Below are positions 16,409-23,466 of a DNA stretch of 33,981 bases, piece after piece. The stretch covers positions 1 to 33,981 of IMG/VR virus record IMGVR_UViG_3300044641_001380; one strand, given 5' to 3'. Within the stretch, counting starts at the first letter, position 1, and each line of letters starts with the position of its first letter. Source of the DNA: a virus. Under the pieces are notes generated by a model. It was not told where the DNA came from. It worked only from the letters and a program-made list of their open reading frames with translations, and did no database searches. The position numbers and the translations under genes are program-made.

Positions 16409-16436
16409 AAAAAAACCCCGGCGGGTTAGGCCGGGG
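16409..16436 (-). terminator. Rho-independent terminator after the scaffold gene
   Basis: On the minus strand CCCCGGC (16430-16436) pairs with GCCGGGG (16416-16422) around a 7-nt loop and is followed by seven U (16409-16415) and, after GTA, another poly-U. It lies 37 nt after the scaffold stop. It is the strongest intrinsic terminator in the window and separates the terminase-portal-scaffold transcript from the capsid transcript. Confidence 0.9.
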
Positions 16437-16473
16437 CAAGTGGCAACTGCCTTGCGGCAGAAGGGAGACAATC

Positions 16474-17268
16474 TTATTTGGCAAACTGCTGGAACATCCG
16501 CTCCACCTTTTGCCGATATGCTGGGTCTGTTTTGTAGCGGGGATCGCCCACCATTTGGTAAAGCTCCTCTTGGCTGGGCGCTCCCTCGACAGGCGCAACC
16601 TCAATGGGCACCCGCCCTTCATACGCCTCGCGCAGCTTAACCAAAGCAGTCAGGCCGCGAGCCGTTCCACCCATGATCTTGAATTCATCAAAATCATCGG
16701 ATGACCAGATGCCTTTCTTGACCATGCCCCTGGCCCAATCGACCATGCCATTGATCACGGCCTGTCCGTTGGGCCCAAGCTGCTGGATCTCCTTGGCCGG
16801 GTCGATCATCTCGTCAGCCATAATCTGCTGGGCATTGGTCTGCAGCTGCTCGACTAGATCGTCGAACTGGGCCTGCGACAGGCCATTGTCCTTGGCCCAG
16901 CCGGTCAGGGTGCTGGCCATCGGGTTCTGATCTGCACCCTCGCCAAACTTGCTGACATCGTACTTGCCATCAGCCGGGGCATTGTGAGCACCCTTGCTGA
17001 TCTTGGCCCGTAGGTCGCGCCAGGACTTTGCCATGCCTTCAAGATCTGGCTCACCCTTCTCGGAGTTCCAGAAGTTCTCGGGCAGGTATTCGGGTCGCGT
17101 CTTGGGTGCGCCTGTGTTGGAGGCCGGTGCGGCAGGGTCTGCTGCAGATGTTGGCCTGTGGCTGATTTCCGTCTTCTGCGGGTTTTCCGCAGGGGTATTG
17201 GGGTCGTCGATGGTCGCGCTGTCCAGTAGGCCAGTGTTGCCACCGGGCTGGTCATTGGTTTCGCTCAT
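16474..17268 (-). CDS. Scaffold (capsid assembly) protein, gp9-like
   Basis: A 264-residue protein between portal and capsid genes, the standard scaffold position. The first ~55 residues are disordered and acidic/Pro-rich. Residues about 58-85 carry the podovirus scaffold signature (RPEYLPENFWNSEKGEPDLE, then GMAKSWRDLR). A helical middle with DNGLSQAQFDDLVEQLQ follows, and the C-terminal helix-rich tail (APSQEELYQMVGDPRYKTDP) is the likely capsid-binding end. It starts with a 4-nt ATGA overlap with the Bbp19-like gene and ends just before the strong terminator. Confidence 0.85.
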   Translation of the reverse strand: MSETNDQPGGNTGLLDSATIDDPNTPAENPQKTEISHRPTSAADPAAPASNTGAPKTRPEYLPENFWNSEKGEPDLEGMAKSWRDLRAKISKGAHNAPADGKYDVSKFGEGADQNPMASTLTGWAKDNGLSQAQFDDLVEQLQTNAQQIMADEMIDPAKEIQQLGPNGQAVINGMVDWARGMVKKGIWSSDDFDEFKIMGGTARGLTALVKLREAYEGRVPIEVAPVEGAPSQEELYQMVGDPRYKTDPAYRQKVERMFQQFAK

Positions 17269-17525
17269 AGGTTCCTTGCTTGTTGAATCCGCGCCATCAT
17301 GTCCCGCACCACCGTCCTTTGCCCCTCGGCAAAAAACGCATGGGACGGGTCAGTGCCGGGCACGGCGATCGGCACATTCACATACATGCCGCGCAGCCAG
17401 GTCAGCAGCTTCTGGCCGTCCTCGCTGCCAAATACCCGCAGGCATAGCCTGGCGATGTCTTCTCGTTGTTGCTGGACATCACGGATGTCAATTATTTCTG
17501 CCTCCAGGTCATCCCATCCGCTCAT
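17265..17525 (-). CDS. Bbp19-like small phage protein
   Basis: An 86-residue protein wedged between portal and scaffold with 4-nt overlaps on both sides. The core REDIARLCLRVFGSEDGQKL and LTWLRGMYVN, followed by VRDMMARIQQA, fits the Bbp19-like family (named after Bordetella phage BPP-1), which is found at this position in many podoviruses. Its role in the head is not known; the tight coupling to portal and scaffold suggests a head-assembly part needed in set amounts. Confidence 0.7.
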   Translation of the reverse strand: MSGWDDLEAEIIDIRDVQQQREDIARLCLRVFGSEDGQKLLTWLRGMYVNVPIAVPGTDPSHAFFAEGQRTVVRDMMARIQQARNL

Positions 17526-19138
17526 GCCATCATCCCTTCAGGTGCCGGGGCTGGCTGACCACCTGGTGCGCCGCCCATGGCCTGCATTGCCTGGGCCTGC
17601 GCCATGGCGGCCATTGCCTGCTGGTTGGCCGCTTCTTCCATGAGCACTGCACGCTCCTCACGGTTGTTGCGTACAGCGGCAGGCACGCCCAGCTTGTCGC
17701 CCAAGTAATCCACCAGGATATCGTTCTTCAGGGCCATCGCGCCATCTGCGCCAAAGTTGGGCAGCAGCTGCGCGTACTGCAGGATGGCGTTGACCTCCTC
17801 CATGTTCTGCGCCTGGGCTAAGGGAGCAACCGGCACCACCTTGACCTCTAGGCCATTGACCCGCAGCGGCATGTCGATCAGGCCGCGCTCGTCCATGACC
17901 TCGAGGATCTTGGCCACCAGAGGGATCATCGTTTCGTTGATCAGACGGCCAAAAGCGCTGCCCAGGTTTTGGGCCAGTTCCTTCATGCGCTCCACGATTT
18001 CGGTGGCCGAGCGGGCGCTCATGTTGTCAGGCGGCAGCGACTCATCAAGCAGGATGCGTTTGATGTTGGCGACCAGGTCGTTAATCACCAGCTGCGACAC
18101 GTTAAAGTCGCCAGAGCGGGGCAGGGCTTGCAGTGCCGGGCCTTGCGGGCCGCCGTTTCGAGCCACCGGGATGATTGCACCGGGGGCCAGCTTGACCGTG
18201 TTCGGATTCAACACACCGTCATCAGCGGCGGTGTAGACCCCTGCCACAGCCAAGCTGGCATTCTTGAGCAATAGCTCTTTTGTCTTGTTCAGCGTCTTGA
18301 TGTCTGGCAGAGCCGTCATCAGCGGGCCACGGCCGTAGATTTCGCCGGCCACCTTCATGTAGCGACTGATCACCCATGGGCTGGTCTTGCGTCTGCGGTA
18401 GACAATTTCCTGCTTCGATACCTTGTCGATAACGTGATAGCAGAAGTCGCCACGCTTATGATCGTGGATCGTAGCCTCGAGCAGTTCGATGTCATCGGCC
18501 GGTTTGTTATCTATGCGCCGCTGCATATCGTCTGGGATCTTGGCATCTGGCCACTGGCGCTGAATGCTTTCTCCCTTCATCCGCATGCGTCGGTAGACGT
18601 TGTCCACCTGGCCGTTTGCGCCCTCCTCGTATGACACCAGAAACAGGGGCACAGGGATGAAATTGATGGGGGCCACATCGTCACCGGGCTGCACCATCAT
18701 GCAGGCGGTGCCCACAGCCAGGTCAAGCAAAAACTCGCCCATGGCGATGTCAAAGTTGGACTGCTTGAGCACAGTGAACATCTTGTCGGCGTAGAGTTCC
18801 AGCACCGCCTGGGTAGTAGATCTGCGATCGAATGGGATGTCGTTGCCGGCCTCGAGCCGCGCCCATTTGCGCTGGGGCGGGAAGACAACAGACTGCAGTC
18901 GGTTGGCAAAGCGCTGGGTGCTGTTGATGGCGGTCGAGTCAAAGACGCGCTGCATCTTCTTCATGCCAGTGGCGCTGCCTTCCCAGACTCCATACAGCTG
19001 ACGCTGGGGCAGGGCAAACTCGTAGGCATCCTGGTACAGCTGCTGGAACTCGTCCTTTTTACGCTGGGCGGCCTCTTGCCGCTTGAGGATCTCGTCGGGC
19101 TTGAGCCGCAAGCCGCCCACGGGTGTCTTGTATTCCAT
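17522..19138 (-). CDS. Portal protein (T7-type head-tail connector)
   Basis: A 538-residue portal. Family features: LYQDAYEFALPQRQLYG near residue 35-50, a RVFDSTAINSTQRFANRLQS helix, VVFPPQRKWARLEAG, GEFLLDLAVGTACMMVQPGD, and NFIPVPLFLVSYEEG. The central SRYMKVAGEIYGRGPLMTAL strand region and the long C-terminal helices are typical. The last ~30 residues are Met/Ala/Gln-rich (QQAMAAMAQAQAMQAMGGAP), likely a disordered tail or barrel extension inside the head. It forms the ring at the DNA entry vertex together with terminase. Confidence 0.9.
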   Translation of the reverse strand: MEYKTPVGGLRLKPDEILKRQEAAQRKKDEFQQLYQDAYEFALPQRQLYGVWEGSATGMKKMQRVFDSTAINSTQRFANRLQSVVFPPQRKWARLEAGNDIPFDRRSTTQAVLELYADKMFTVLKQSNFDIAMGEFLLDLAVGTACMMVQPGDDVAPINFIPVPLFLVSYEEGANGQVDNVYRRMRMKGESIQRQWPDAKIPDDMQRRIDNKPADDIELLEATIHDHKRGDFCYHVIDKVSKQEIVYRRRKTSPWVISRYMKVAGEIYGRGPLMTALPDIKTLNKTKELLLKNASLAVAGVYTAADDGVLNPNTVKLAPGAIIPVARNGGPQGPALQALPRSGDFNVSQLVINDLVANIKRILLDESLPPDNMSARSATEIVERMKELAQNLGSAFGRLINETMIPLVAKILEVMDERGLIDMPLRVNGLEVKVVPVAPLAQAQNMEEVNAILQYAQLLPNFGADGAMALKNDILVDYLGDKLGVPAAVRNNREERAVLMEEAANQQAMAAMAQAQAMQAMGGAPGGQPAPAPEGMMA

Positions 19139-19139
19139 G

Positions 19140-19319
19140 TCAGTCCTCGTTTTCTTCCAACAGGTAGCTGGCCAGCATCACGCGCTCCATGCGGGTCAAG
19201 ACACCGTTTGCCTTGAGCTTCTTGCCGATCAGCATCTTCTGCTCGTCGGAAAGCTCTGGCTTTTTCATGCCGGGCTTTTCCTTCTCGCCGCTCTTTTCAA
19301 TCTCGATTTCGATCTTCAT
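19140..19319 (-). CDS. Small charged protein upstream of portal
   Basis: A 59-residue hypothetical protein, 1 nt before the portal gene and overlapping the preceding small gene by 4 nt (ATGA). It begins with alternating Ile/Glu (MKIEIEIEKSGEKEK), and has a short helix-turn-helix-sized C-terminal half (LSDEQKMLIGKKLKANGVLT, then RMERVMLASYLLEENED). Both flanking couplings support it being translated. Function unknown. Confidence 0.7.
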   Translation of the reverse strand: MKIEIEIEKSGEKEKPGMKKPELSDEQKMLIGKKLKANGVLTRMERVMLASYLLEENED

Positions 19320-19477
19320 GTTTTGTACTCCTTCATCATCCCGCCCTTCTTGCGGGCGCGGCGCTGTTCAGATAGGCCGATGGCGATCGCCTGCTTGCGG
19401 CTGGTCACCTTGTCGCCAGAACTGGACTTGAGGGTGCCAGCCTTGTACTCGCGCATCACCTTCTCGACCTTGTCCAT
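19316..19477 (-). CDS. Small basic protein, DUF6496-like
   Basis: A 53-residue, strongly basic protein. The core VMREYKAGTLKSSSGDKVTS followed by RKQAIAIGLSEQRR matches the short family known as DUF6496 (K-V-MxE-(F/Y)KxGxLKSSSGxKVTxRKQAIAI). The family is scattered in phages and bacteria and its role is unknown. The gene sits 1 nt after the upstream coiled-coil protein and is coupled by ATGA to the next. Because it is so basic it may bind nucleic acid, which is a guess. Confidence 0.8.
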   Translation of the reverse strand: MDKVEKVMREYKAGTLKSSSGDKVTSRKQAIAIGLSEQRRARKKGGMMKEYKT

Positions 19478-19478
19478 G

Positions 19479-20057
19479 TCATGCTCCTTGCAGAAGTGGC
19501 CGTGCGCTCTTGCGGCTGGCCGCCGTCAACCGGCTGGCGCGGCGCTCGCCTGTTTCTCTGGAAAACTGCTCTTGCAGCGCGGCTTTGCGTTGCTCAAACG
19601 GGGCAGCGTTGAACTCGGCCAGCTGTGGCATGGTCGGTGCGGTAGGCGTTGTGGGCTTGACTGCCTCGAACTTGGGGATTGGTTTAGGGTCGTAGACCGT
19701 GACATCGGCATACTTCTTTTTGCCGTACCAGCTGCGGCCAACCATTACCCGCTCCGTCCTGGCTGTGACCGGGTCGGCCTCGATCGCCTTGAGTTGCGCG
19801 TTGTATGCGTCCAAGGCGCGCTGGTATTCGGCGGCAGCTGACTCATAAGCAGGCATGGCCACATTGCGGTACTGAGCCATCTCTGCCTCGAACGGAGCCA
19901 GCTGCTCTGCACGCTGCCGCTGGAACTGTCCGAAGGATGCCTCATATTCGCCGGTCAGCTGATCGACGCCTTGCCGAAACTGGCTTGCCAGGCGATCCAG
20001 GTCAGATGAGCTGCGGCGAGCCATCTGCTTTACTTTGAATTGAGGAATGGTGGCCAT
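19479..20057 (-). CDS. Coiled-coil structural-region protein
   Basis: A 192-residue protein. The N-terminal half (20-100) is one long helical, Gln/Glu/Ala-rich segment (SQFRQGVDQLTGEYEASFGQ, FQRQRAEQLAPFEAEMAQYR). A charged strand region VMVGRSWYGKKKYADVTVYD follows, then a Pro/Thr linker and a basic C-terminus (RRASRLTAASRKSARPLL). The ATG overlaps the previous stop (TGATG); a GTG one codon upstream would give ATGA-like overlap. It lies in the terminase-portal interval of the late operon, so a virion or assembly role is likely but unproved. Confidence 0.6.
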   Translation of the reverse strand: MATIPQFKVKQMARRSSSDLDRLASQFRQGVDQLTGEYEASFGQFQRQRAEQLAPFEAEMAQYRNVAMPAYESAAAEYQRALDAYNAQLKAIEADPVTARTERVMVGRSWYGKKKYADVTVYDPKPIPKFEAVKPTTPTAPTMPQLAEFNAAPFEQRKAALQEQFSRETGERRASRLTAASRKSARPLLQGA

Positions 20058-20503
20058 CACTGCATCCTTGTTCCGACGCCGATCATGGGCGACTCAATGC
20101 CAAGCTCTGCATCAGGGCGCACGCTTGAGAGCAGGGATCTGCGGCCACCACGGGTGCGGGCCTTTAGCGCCGATACCTCAGCGGCTGCGGCCTTGCGGCG
20201 TTCTTCTTCTGCAGCGGCCTGCACCTCCTTGGCCCGGCGATCCATCTCGGACTTGTTCTGGCTGTACTGCAGTTGCGCCGCGTCGAACTGCTCCCTGGCC
20301 GTCCTGGCCTGAGACTCAAGCGAAGATGCCTGCTGCGAGTAGATCTTGGTCTGCTCGGCCAACTGGGCACGCATGGCGGCCTGGTCGGCAGCCTGTTGCT
20401 GCAGGGCAGTTGCCTGCTGATCTCTGGCTGCAGATGCAGACCTTCTCGCTTGATTCGCTTGATATGCGCTACCGGCCAGCACGGCCAATGCAATCCATGG
20501 CAT
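20057..20503 (-). CDS. Membrane-anchored or signal-bearing coiled-coil protein
   Basis: A 148-residue protein with a hydrophobic N-terminus (MPWIALAVLAGSAYQA), then a long Gln/Ala coiled coil (about 20-110, for example QQATALQQQAADQAAMRAQL) and a short Arg-rich tail with LLSSVRPDAELGIESPMIGV. The layout is that of small podovirus internal-virion-type proteins. A GGAGG site 6 nt upstream decides the ATG start, even though an in-frame TTG precedes it. Function is not established. Confidence 0.6.
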   Translation of the reverse strand: MPWIALAVLAGSAYQANQARRSASAARDQQATALQQQAADQAAMRAQLAEQTKIYSQQASSLESQARTAREQFDAAQLQYSQNKSEMDRRAKEVQAAAEEERRKAAAAEVSALKARTRGGRRSLLSSVRPDAELGIESPMIGVGTRMQ

Positions 20504-20505
20504 GG

Positions 20506-20820
20506 TCAACCTCCAATCAGAACTTCATCCATCTTGTCTGGCTCTGTCTCGTCAGTGGCGTGAATACAGAACCAGACCGCATCCTCGTGAGCAACGATCC
20601 TGTGCTTGCACCCAGCCTTGATCACGATGCAGGCCGGGGCGCGGTACTCCTCAACATGGCCGTCCATGTCCACCGTCACATGGCCCTGGGCCAGGATGCT
20701 GAGGTGGTCATAGTCATGGACATGCTTGATCGCATAGTGGTTGGCAGGCAGACTCATCTGCTTGGCATACACGCCCGCAGCGAAGTGATGCACCACACAA
20801 GGATCGATGTCGATACTCAT
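20506..20820 (-). CDS. Cupin-domain protein
   Basis: A 104-residue single cupin. The first cupin motif is readable as H33-x-H35-x3-H39-x6-G46, with His where the usual motif has Glu; the second is around PACIVIKAGCKHRI with H73. These residues would bind one metal ion in a small beta barrel. It is encoded between large terminase and the structural genes, so it is made late. Substrate unknown. No good ribosome site precedes either candidate ATG (20820, or 20841 for a 111-residue form), so the start is uncertain. Confidence 0.75.
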   Translation of the reverse strand: MSIDIDPCVVHHFAAGVYAKQMSLPANHYAIKHVHDYDHLSILAQGHVTVDMDGHVEEYRAPACIVIKAGCKHRIVAHEDAVWFCIHATDETEPDKMDEVLIGG

Positions 20821-20828
20821 ACCAATAG

Positions 20829-20857
20829 ATTCTATGGGCATTTTGGAGAATGGTCTA
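20829..20857 (-). promoter_or_regulatory. Candidate promoter upstream of the cupin gene
   Basis: On the minus strand TAGACC (20852-20857) and TAGAAT (20829-20834) are separated by 17 bp, matching the sigma70 hexamers at four and five of six positions. Predicted initiation would be almost at the ATG at 20820, giving a nearly leaderless message, in line with the missing ribosome site. This is a weak match and only a suggestion. Confidence 0.35.
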
Positions 20858-20862
20858 ATATG

Positions 20863-20879
20863 TATATCGTTGCGATATA
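20863..20879. promoter_or_regulatory. Perfect inverted repeat after large terminase
   Basis: TATATCG (20863-20869) and CGATATA (20873-20879) flank a 3-bp centre. The dyad touches the terminase stop codon and lies just upstream of the candidate cupin promoter. It is AT-rich and has no following U-run, so an operator is more likely than a terminator. Confidence 0.5.
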
Positions 20880-22433
20880 TTAGAAAATCTCGAAGTCAGT
20901 TTTGGCTAGGACAATGCCGGGCGCTCTGCTGCCGCCCAGGCTTGGCGTGCGGGTCATGCGGTTGTACTCGCCACCGCCCAGCATCAGGTAGCCGAATGAG
21001 TCGCCAATATGTGAGTGCTCGTTCTTGTTGGGTGCATCCCTGAATCTTTCTTGCCCCGCTCCGACTGCAACACGCTTAAAATGGTAACCGCCGCCCAGTG
21101 CTTTGCGGAGGAGCTTGCATTGTCTGTTGACAATCAAGCCTGGCTTGCCGGCGATCAGGCGCTGCATTGGGGCGGCCGCAGATTCTCGGCGCACCTTGAA
21201 ATCGTTGCTGGCGGTCGGCTGCGCCCGTAGGCCCAGGGTTCGCAGAAAGTCAAAGCTGGTGACCTCATAGATTGCATCCCTGGCCATGCCGGCAGGGTCG
21301 CCCCACAGCAGCACCTGGTGGTTGGGATAGAACTGGTTGAGCAGGGCCAGCAGCTCGAGGCCAAAGCGCTCCAGGCCCATGTCAAAGGTGACGATTTCCT
21401 TGTGGATAAGCCAGCGGCCATTGGGCAGGCGCTGGCCAATGGTGGCGGCCGGGGTCAATCCAAAGTCCAGCCCGATCTGGATCGGCACCGACGGGTCAAC
21501 CTCAGTATCCCCGGACATGGTGCTATCGTCATACTCTGGCCAGACGGGCCGGCCCTCCTGGACATAGGTATAGAGGCCGCCGGCATAGCACCTGATCCAA
21601 TCAAGGTTCTTGCCGAGCAGCATCTGCGGGTAGTAGCCGCCGGGCAGGTTGTTCAGGTTCTCGGCAACCGGGTTGATCTTCCACCACTTGCCGGCAGAGA
21701 AAACATGGTCATTGGCCTCGGGGTTGTCGGGCAGCTGGTCGGGGTCAGCCTCCATCACCCCGCCGGGCTGCTTCCAGAACTTCCAGGCATAGGGGCCGGT
21801 CATCTTCTCCTTCTCGGCCATGTTGTGCCACCAGTGGTCATCATCCATGGGGTTGGTGTCCATCCAGATGCCGTGCCAGGTAGCGCCGCCATCGCGCTTG
21901 GTGGGGTAGCGGCCAACCCGGTGGGTAAGACCGTCGATCACCGCCTTGGGCAGCTCCCTGGCCTCGTTGACCCACGCGCCGGTCAGCTCGAGCGAGAGCA
22001 GTTTCCTGACATCCTTGGGCTGATCCAGGGCCAGGAAGATGACCTCGCAGTCAATGCCGGCAGCATCGCCACGGGCGGGCAAGCGGATGTGGTGGGTGAT
22101 AGGAGGCGTCCAAAGCATGGGGCCAAAGGTGGCCTCCGGGAACAGATCCAGCCAGGTCTTGATGGTGGTCGTCTTCAGCATCGGGTAACTGTTCCTGACC
22201 ACCGCCCAGCGGGTATAGCGGATGTTGTCATGCGGGCTGGGTTTTTGCTGGATCGCCTTCTTGAAGATCTTGGCCGCGCAGCCGTAAGACTTCCCAGACC
22301 CAACCGGCCCCATCAGACCCTGCACAAAGGCATTGCTCTGAAAGAAGTCGTAGATCACAGGCGACTGCGAAAAGTCAAACCTCAAGCCGCCGGCACTAAT
22401 CTCCCGGCTGCTCTGCTCCTTGGTCTTGCTCAT
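20880..22433 (-). CDS. terL: Terminase large subunit
   Basis: A 517-residue packaging motor. The ATPase P-loop GPVGSGKS is at 42-49, and an acidic ATPase region with GAWVNEARE is at about 152-160. The RNase-H-like nuclease residues are D323 (IGLDFGLTP), D379 (LLWGDPAG) and D478 (HIGDSFGY), correctly spaced. The ATG at 22431-22433 is preceded by GGGAG and lies 1 nt after the small terminase stop; a longer form from 22463 has no such site. It cuts concatemeric or circular DNA and pumps it into the prohead through the portal. Confidence 0.93.
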   Translation of the reverse strand: MSKTKEQSSREISAGGLRFDFSQSPVIYDFFQSNAFVQGLMGPVGSGKSYGCAAKIFKKAIQQKPSPHDNIRYTRWAVVRNSYPMLKTTTIKTWLDLFPEATFGPMLWTPPITHHIRLPARGDAAGIDCEVIFLALDQPKDVRKLLSLELTGAWVNEARELPKAVIDGLTHRVGRYPTKRDGGATWHGIWMDTNPMDDDHWWHNMAEKEKMTGPYAWKFWKQPGGVMEADPDQLPDNPEANDHVFSAGKWWKINPVAENLNNLPGGYYPQMLLGKNLDWIRCYAGGLYTYVQEGRPVWPEYDDSTMSGDTEVDPSVPIQIGLDFGLTPAATIGQRLPNGRWLIHKEIVTFDMGLERFGLELLALLNQFYPNHQVLLWGDPAGMARDAIYEVTSFDFLRTLGLRAQPTASNDFKVRRESAAAPMQRLIAGKPGLIVNRQCKLLRKALGGGYHFKRVAVGAGQERFRDAPNKNEHSHIGDSFGYLMLGGGEYNRMTRTPSLGGSRAPGIVLAKTDFEIF

Positions 22434-22434
22434 A

Positions 22435-22857
22435 TCACTCCCTTGGCGGCGGGGCCACCACATTCACATCAATCACGCTGGGCTTGTCGTTTTCCTCCGG
22501 GCTATCGAGCAAGCCACTGGCCTTGGCCAGCAGCCGCAAGACCCCCACCTTATCGTATAGCTCCACCTCCAGCGTAGCATTGCCATCCTTGTCAGTCCTG
22601 ACCCGGATGTTCTTGATCGCCTGCAGCGCATGCTCCGGGATGTCCGAGGCCCGCTTGACCTTGACCTGGCCAGCCTCATCCCAATCCATGATGTCGGTGA
22701 TCTTCGTATTGGCCATGCACAGCAGCGCATAGGCCACAGCCTCCCGGTTCTGCACCAAGGTATTGCTGCGATCCATGCGCCGCTCAATCGAACGCACACC
22801 ACCCCAGTTCTTCAGGCTGGGGATCTGCTCCGATATGCGTGCTCTAGGTCTGGGCAT
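22435..22857 (-). CDS. terS: Terminase small subunit
   Basis: A 140-residue protein immediately upstream of the large subunit. The helical N-terminal half (RISEQIPSLKNWGGVRSIER onwards) and the basic middle (KVKRASDIPEHALQAIKNIR) fit a DNA-recognition and oligomerisation role, and the C-terminal part (VGVLRLLAKASGLLDSPEEN) resembles the large-subunit contact seen in small terminases. It is assigned mainly from gene order. Its ATG overlaps the stop of the SSB-like gene (TAATG). Confidence 0.75.
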   Translation of the reverse strand: MPRPRARISEQIPSLKNWGGVRSIERRMDRSNTLVQNREAVAYALLCMANTKITDIMDWDEAGQVKVKRASDIPEHALQAIKNIRVRTDKDGNATLEVELYDKVGVLRLLAKASGLLDSPEENDKPSVIDVNVVAPPPRE

Positions 22858-23120
22858 TAGAACGGAATGTCCGTGTCATCGGACTTCTGCGGTTGATAAC
22901 CATTGCCCTTGTCCTGTGAGTGGCCACTCACTTGAACAACATCCCCAATGCTCAGACTCAGCCATGTCTCACCAGCCGCAGTCTTCTTCGCCCAGATGTC
23001 CACATACCTGATCTGCCCATCAGGCAGCATCACCTTGCCCTTGTAGCCAGGCTGGGTGTCCTTCGTCTTCTTCTCGTTCTTGAACAGGCTTCCCTGTCCA
23101 GCTCTCATTTCGTAAGCCAT
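22857..23120 (-). CDS. SSB-like OB-fold protein with DIPF tail
   Basis: An 87-residue protein. Residues 26-65 look like a short OB-type beta barrel (GYKGKVMLPDGQIRYVDIWA, then KKTAAGETWLSLSIGDVVQ), similar to small phage DUF736-like proteins. After a polar linker it ends in DDTDIPF, the same acidic tail used by bacterial SSB to bind partner proteins. That tail suggests it competes for or recruits host replication and repair proteins. The ATG has a strong AAAAAGGAG site; the upstream in-frame codons do not. It heads the packaging operon, apart from the recombination genes. Confidence 0.7.
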   Translation of the reverse strand: MAYEMRAGQGSLFKNEKKTKDTQPGYKGKVMLPDGQIRYVDIWAKKTAAGETWLSLSIGDVVQVSGHSQDKGNGYQPQKSDDTDIPF

Positions 23121-23133
23121 CACTAACTCCTTT

Positions 23134-23466
23134 TTAACATTGTGACAAAAAACAGGGGAAAAATTGCGGGTGGCCCCCACTCGTACCTGGCGACCGGGGG
23201 GGGCAAGGGGTGCCTTTCAACGCGGGCGTCATCATGCGCGGTATCAGGCGCGAGCACCTGGGCGCATATGGTTCGGCCTGGCCAGCCAGGGACACGGCTC
23301 GACCCCCCTCCCTCTGTCCAAAACCCATACGTTCGTTTGGGTTCTGTACAAACCTCATAGAACGGCCTACAAGCTCGCGGAAGGGTGAGTGGCTACCCAT
23401 GCCTATCCCCGCCTGCGATCGCGTCTCCTGTGGCCTTCTAGGTGCCTTGCTGAGGATCTGGCTCAT
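23134..23466 (-). CDS. Doubtful 110-codon frame in the gap between initiator and SSB-like gene
   Basis: An open frame that begins with a 4-nt ATGA overlap with the initiator stop and fills the 342-nt gap before the SSB-like gene. Its product would be Pro/Arg/Cys/Gly-rich with no recognisable fold, unlike the neighbouring genes, so it may be noncoding. The gap also holds an 8-G run (23196-23203) directly after GGCGACC (23189-23195), a C-rich stretch near 23303 and a site resembling the initiator iterons (23339-23356). A packaging site, leader or promoter region upstream of terminase would suit it better than a gene. Confidence 0.25.
   Translation of the reverse strand: MSQILSKAPRRPQETRSQAGIGMGSHSPFRELVGRSMRFVQNPNERMGFGQREGGRAVSLAGQAEPYAPRCSRLIPRMMTPALKGTPCPPRSPGTSGGHPQFFPCFLSQC
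23339..23356. promoter_or_regulatory. Degenerate iteron-like palindrome
   Basis: GGGTT-C-TGTACA-A-ACCTC resembles the 16-bp palindrome at 23708-23723 inside the initiator gene, but has one extra base in each half. If the initiator binds here it could autoregulate the downstream packaging operon. The match is partial, so confidence is low. Confidence 0.3.

Noticed and set aside
21318-22577. 419-codon plus-strand frame
   Set aside because: Antisense to the large terminase gene, with His/Gly/Val-rich composition caused by the opposite strand codons; no ribosome site or neighbours in its direction.
23189-23195. Lambda-type cos site
   Set aside because: Only seven bases match the lambda cos region and no dyad or flanking binding sites are apparent; reported only as a weak hint.
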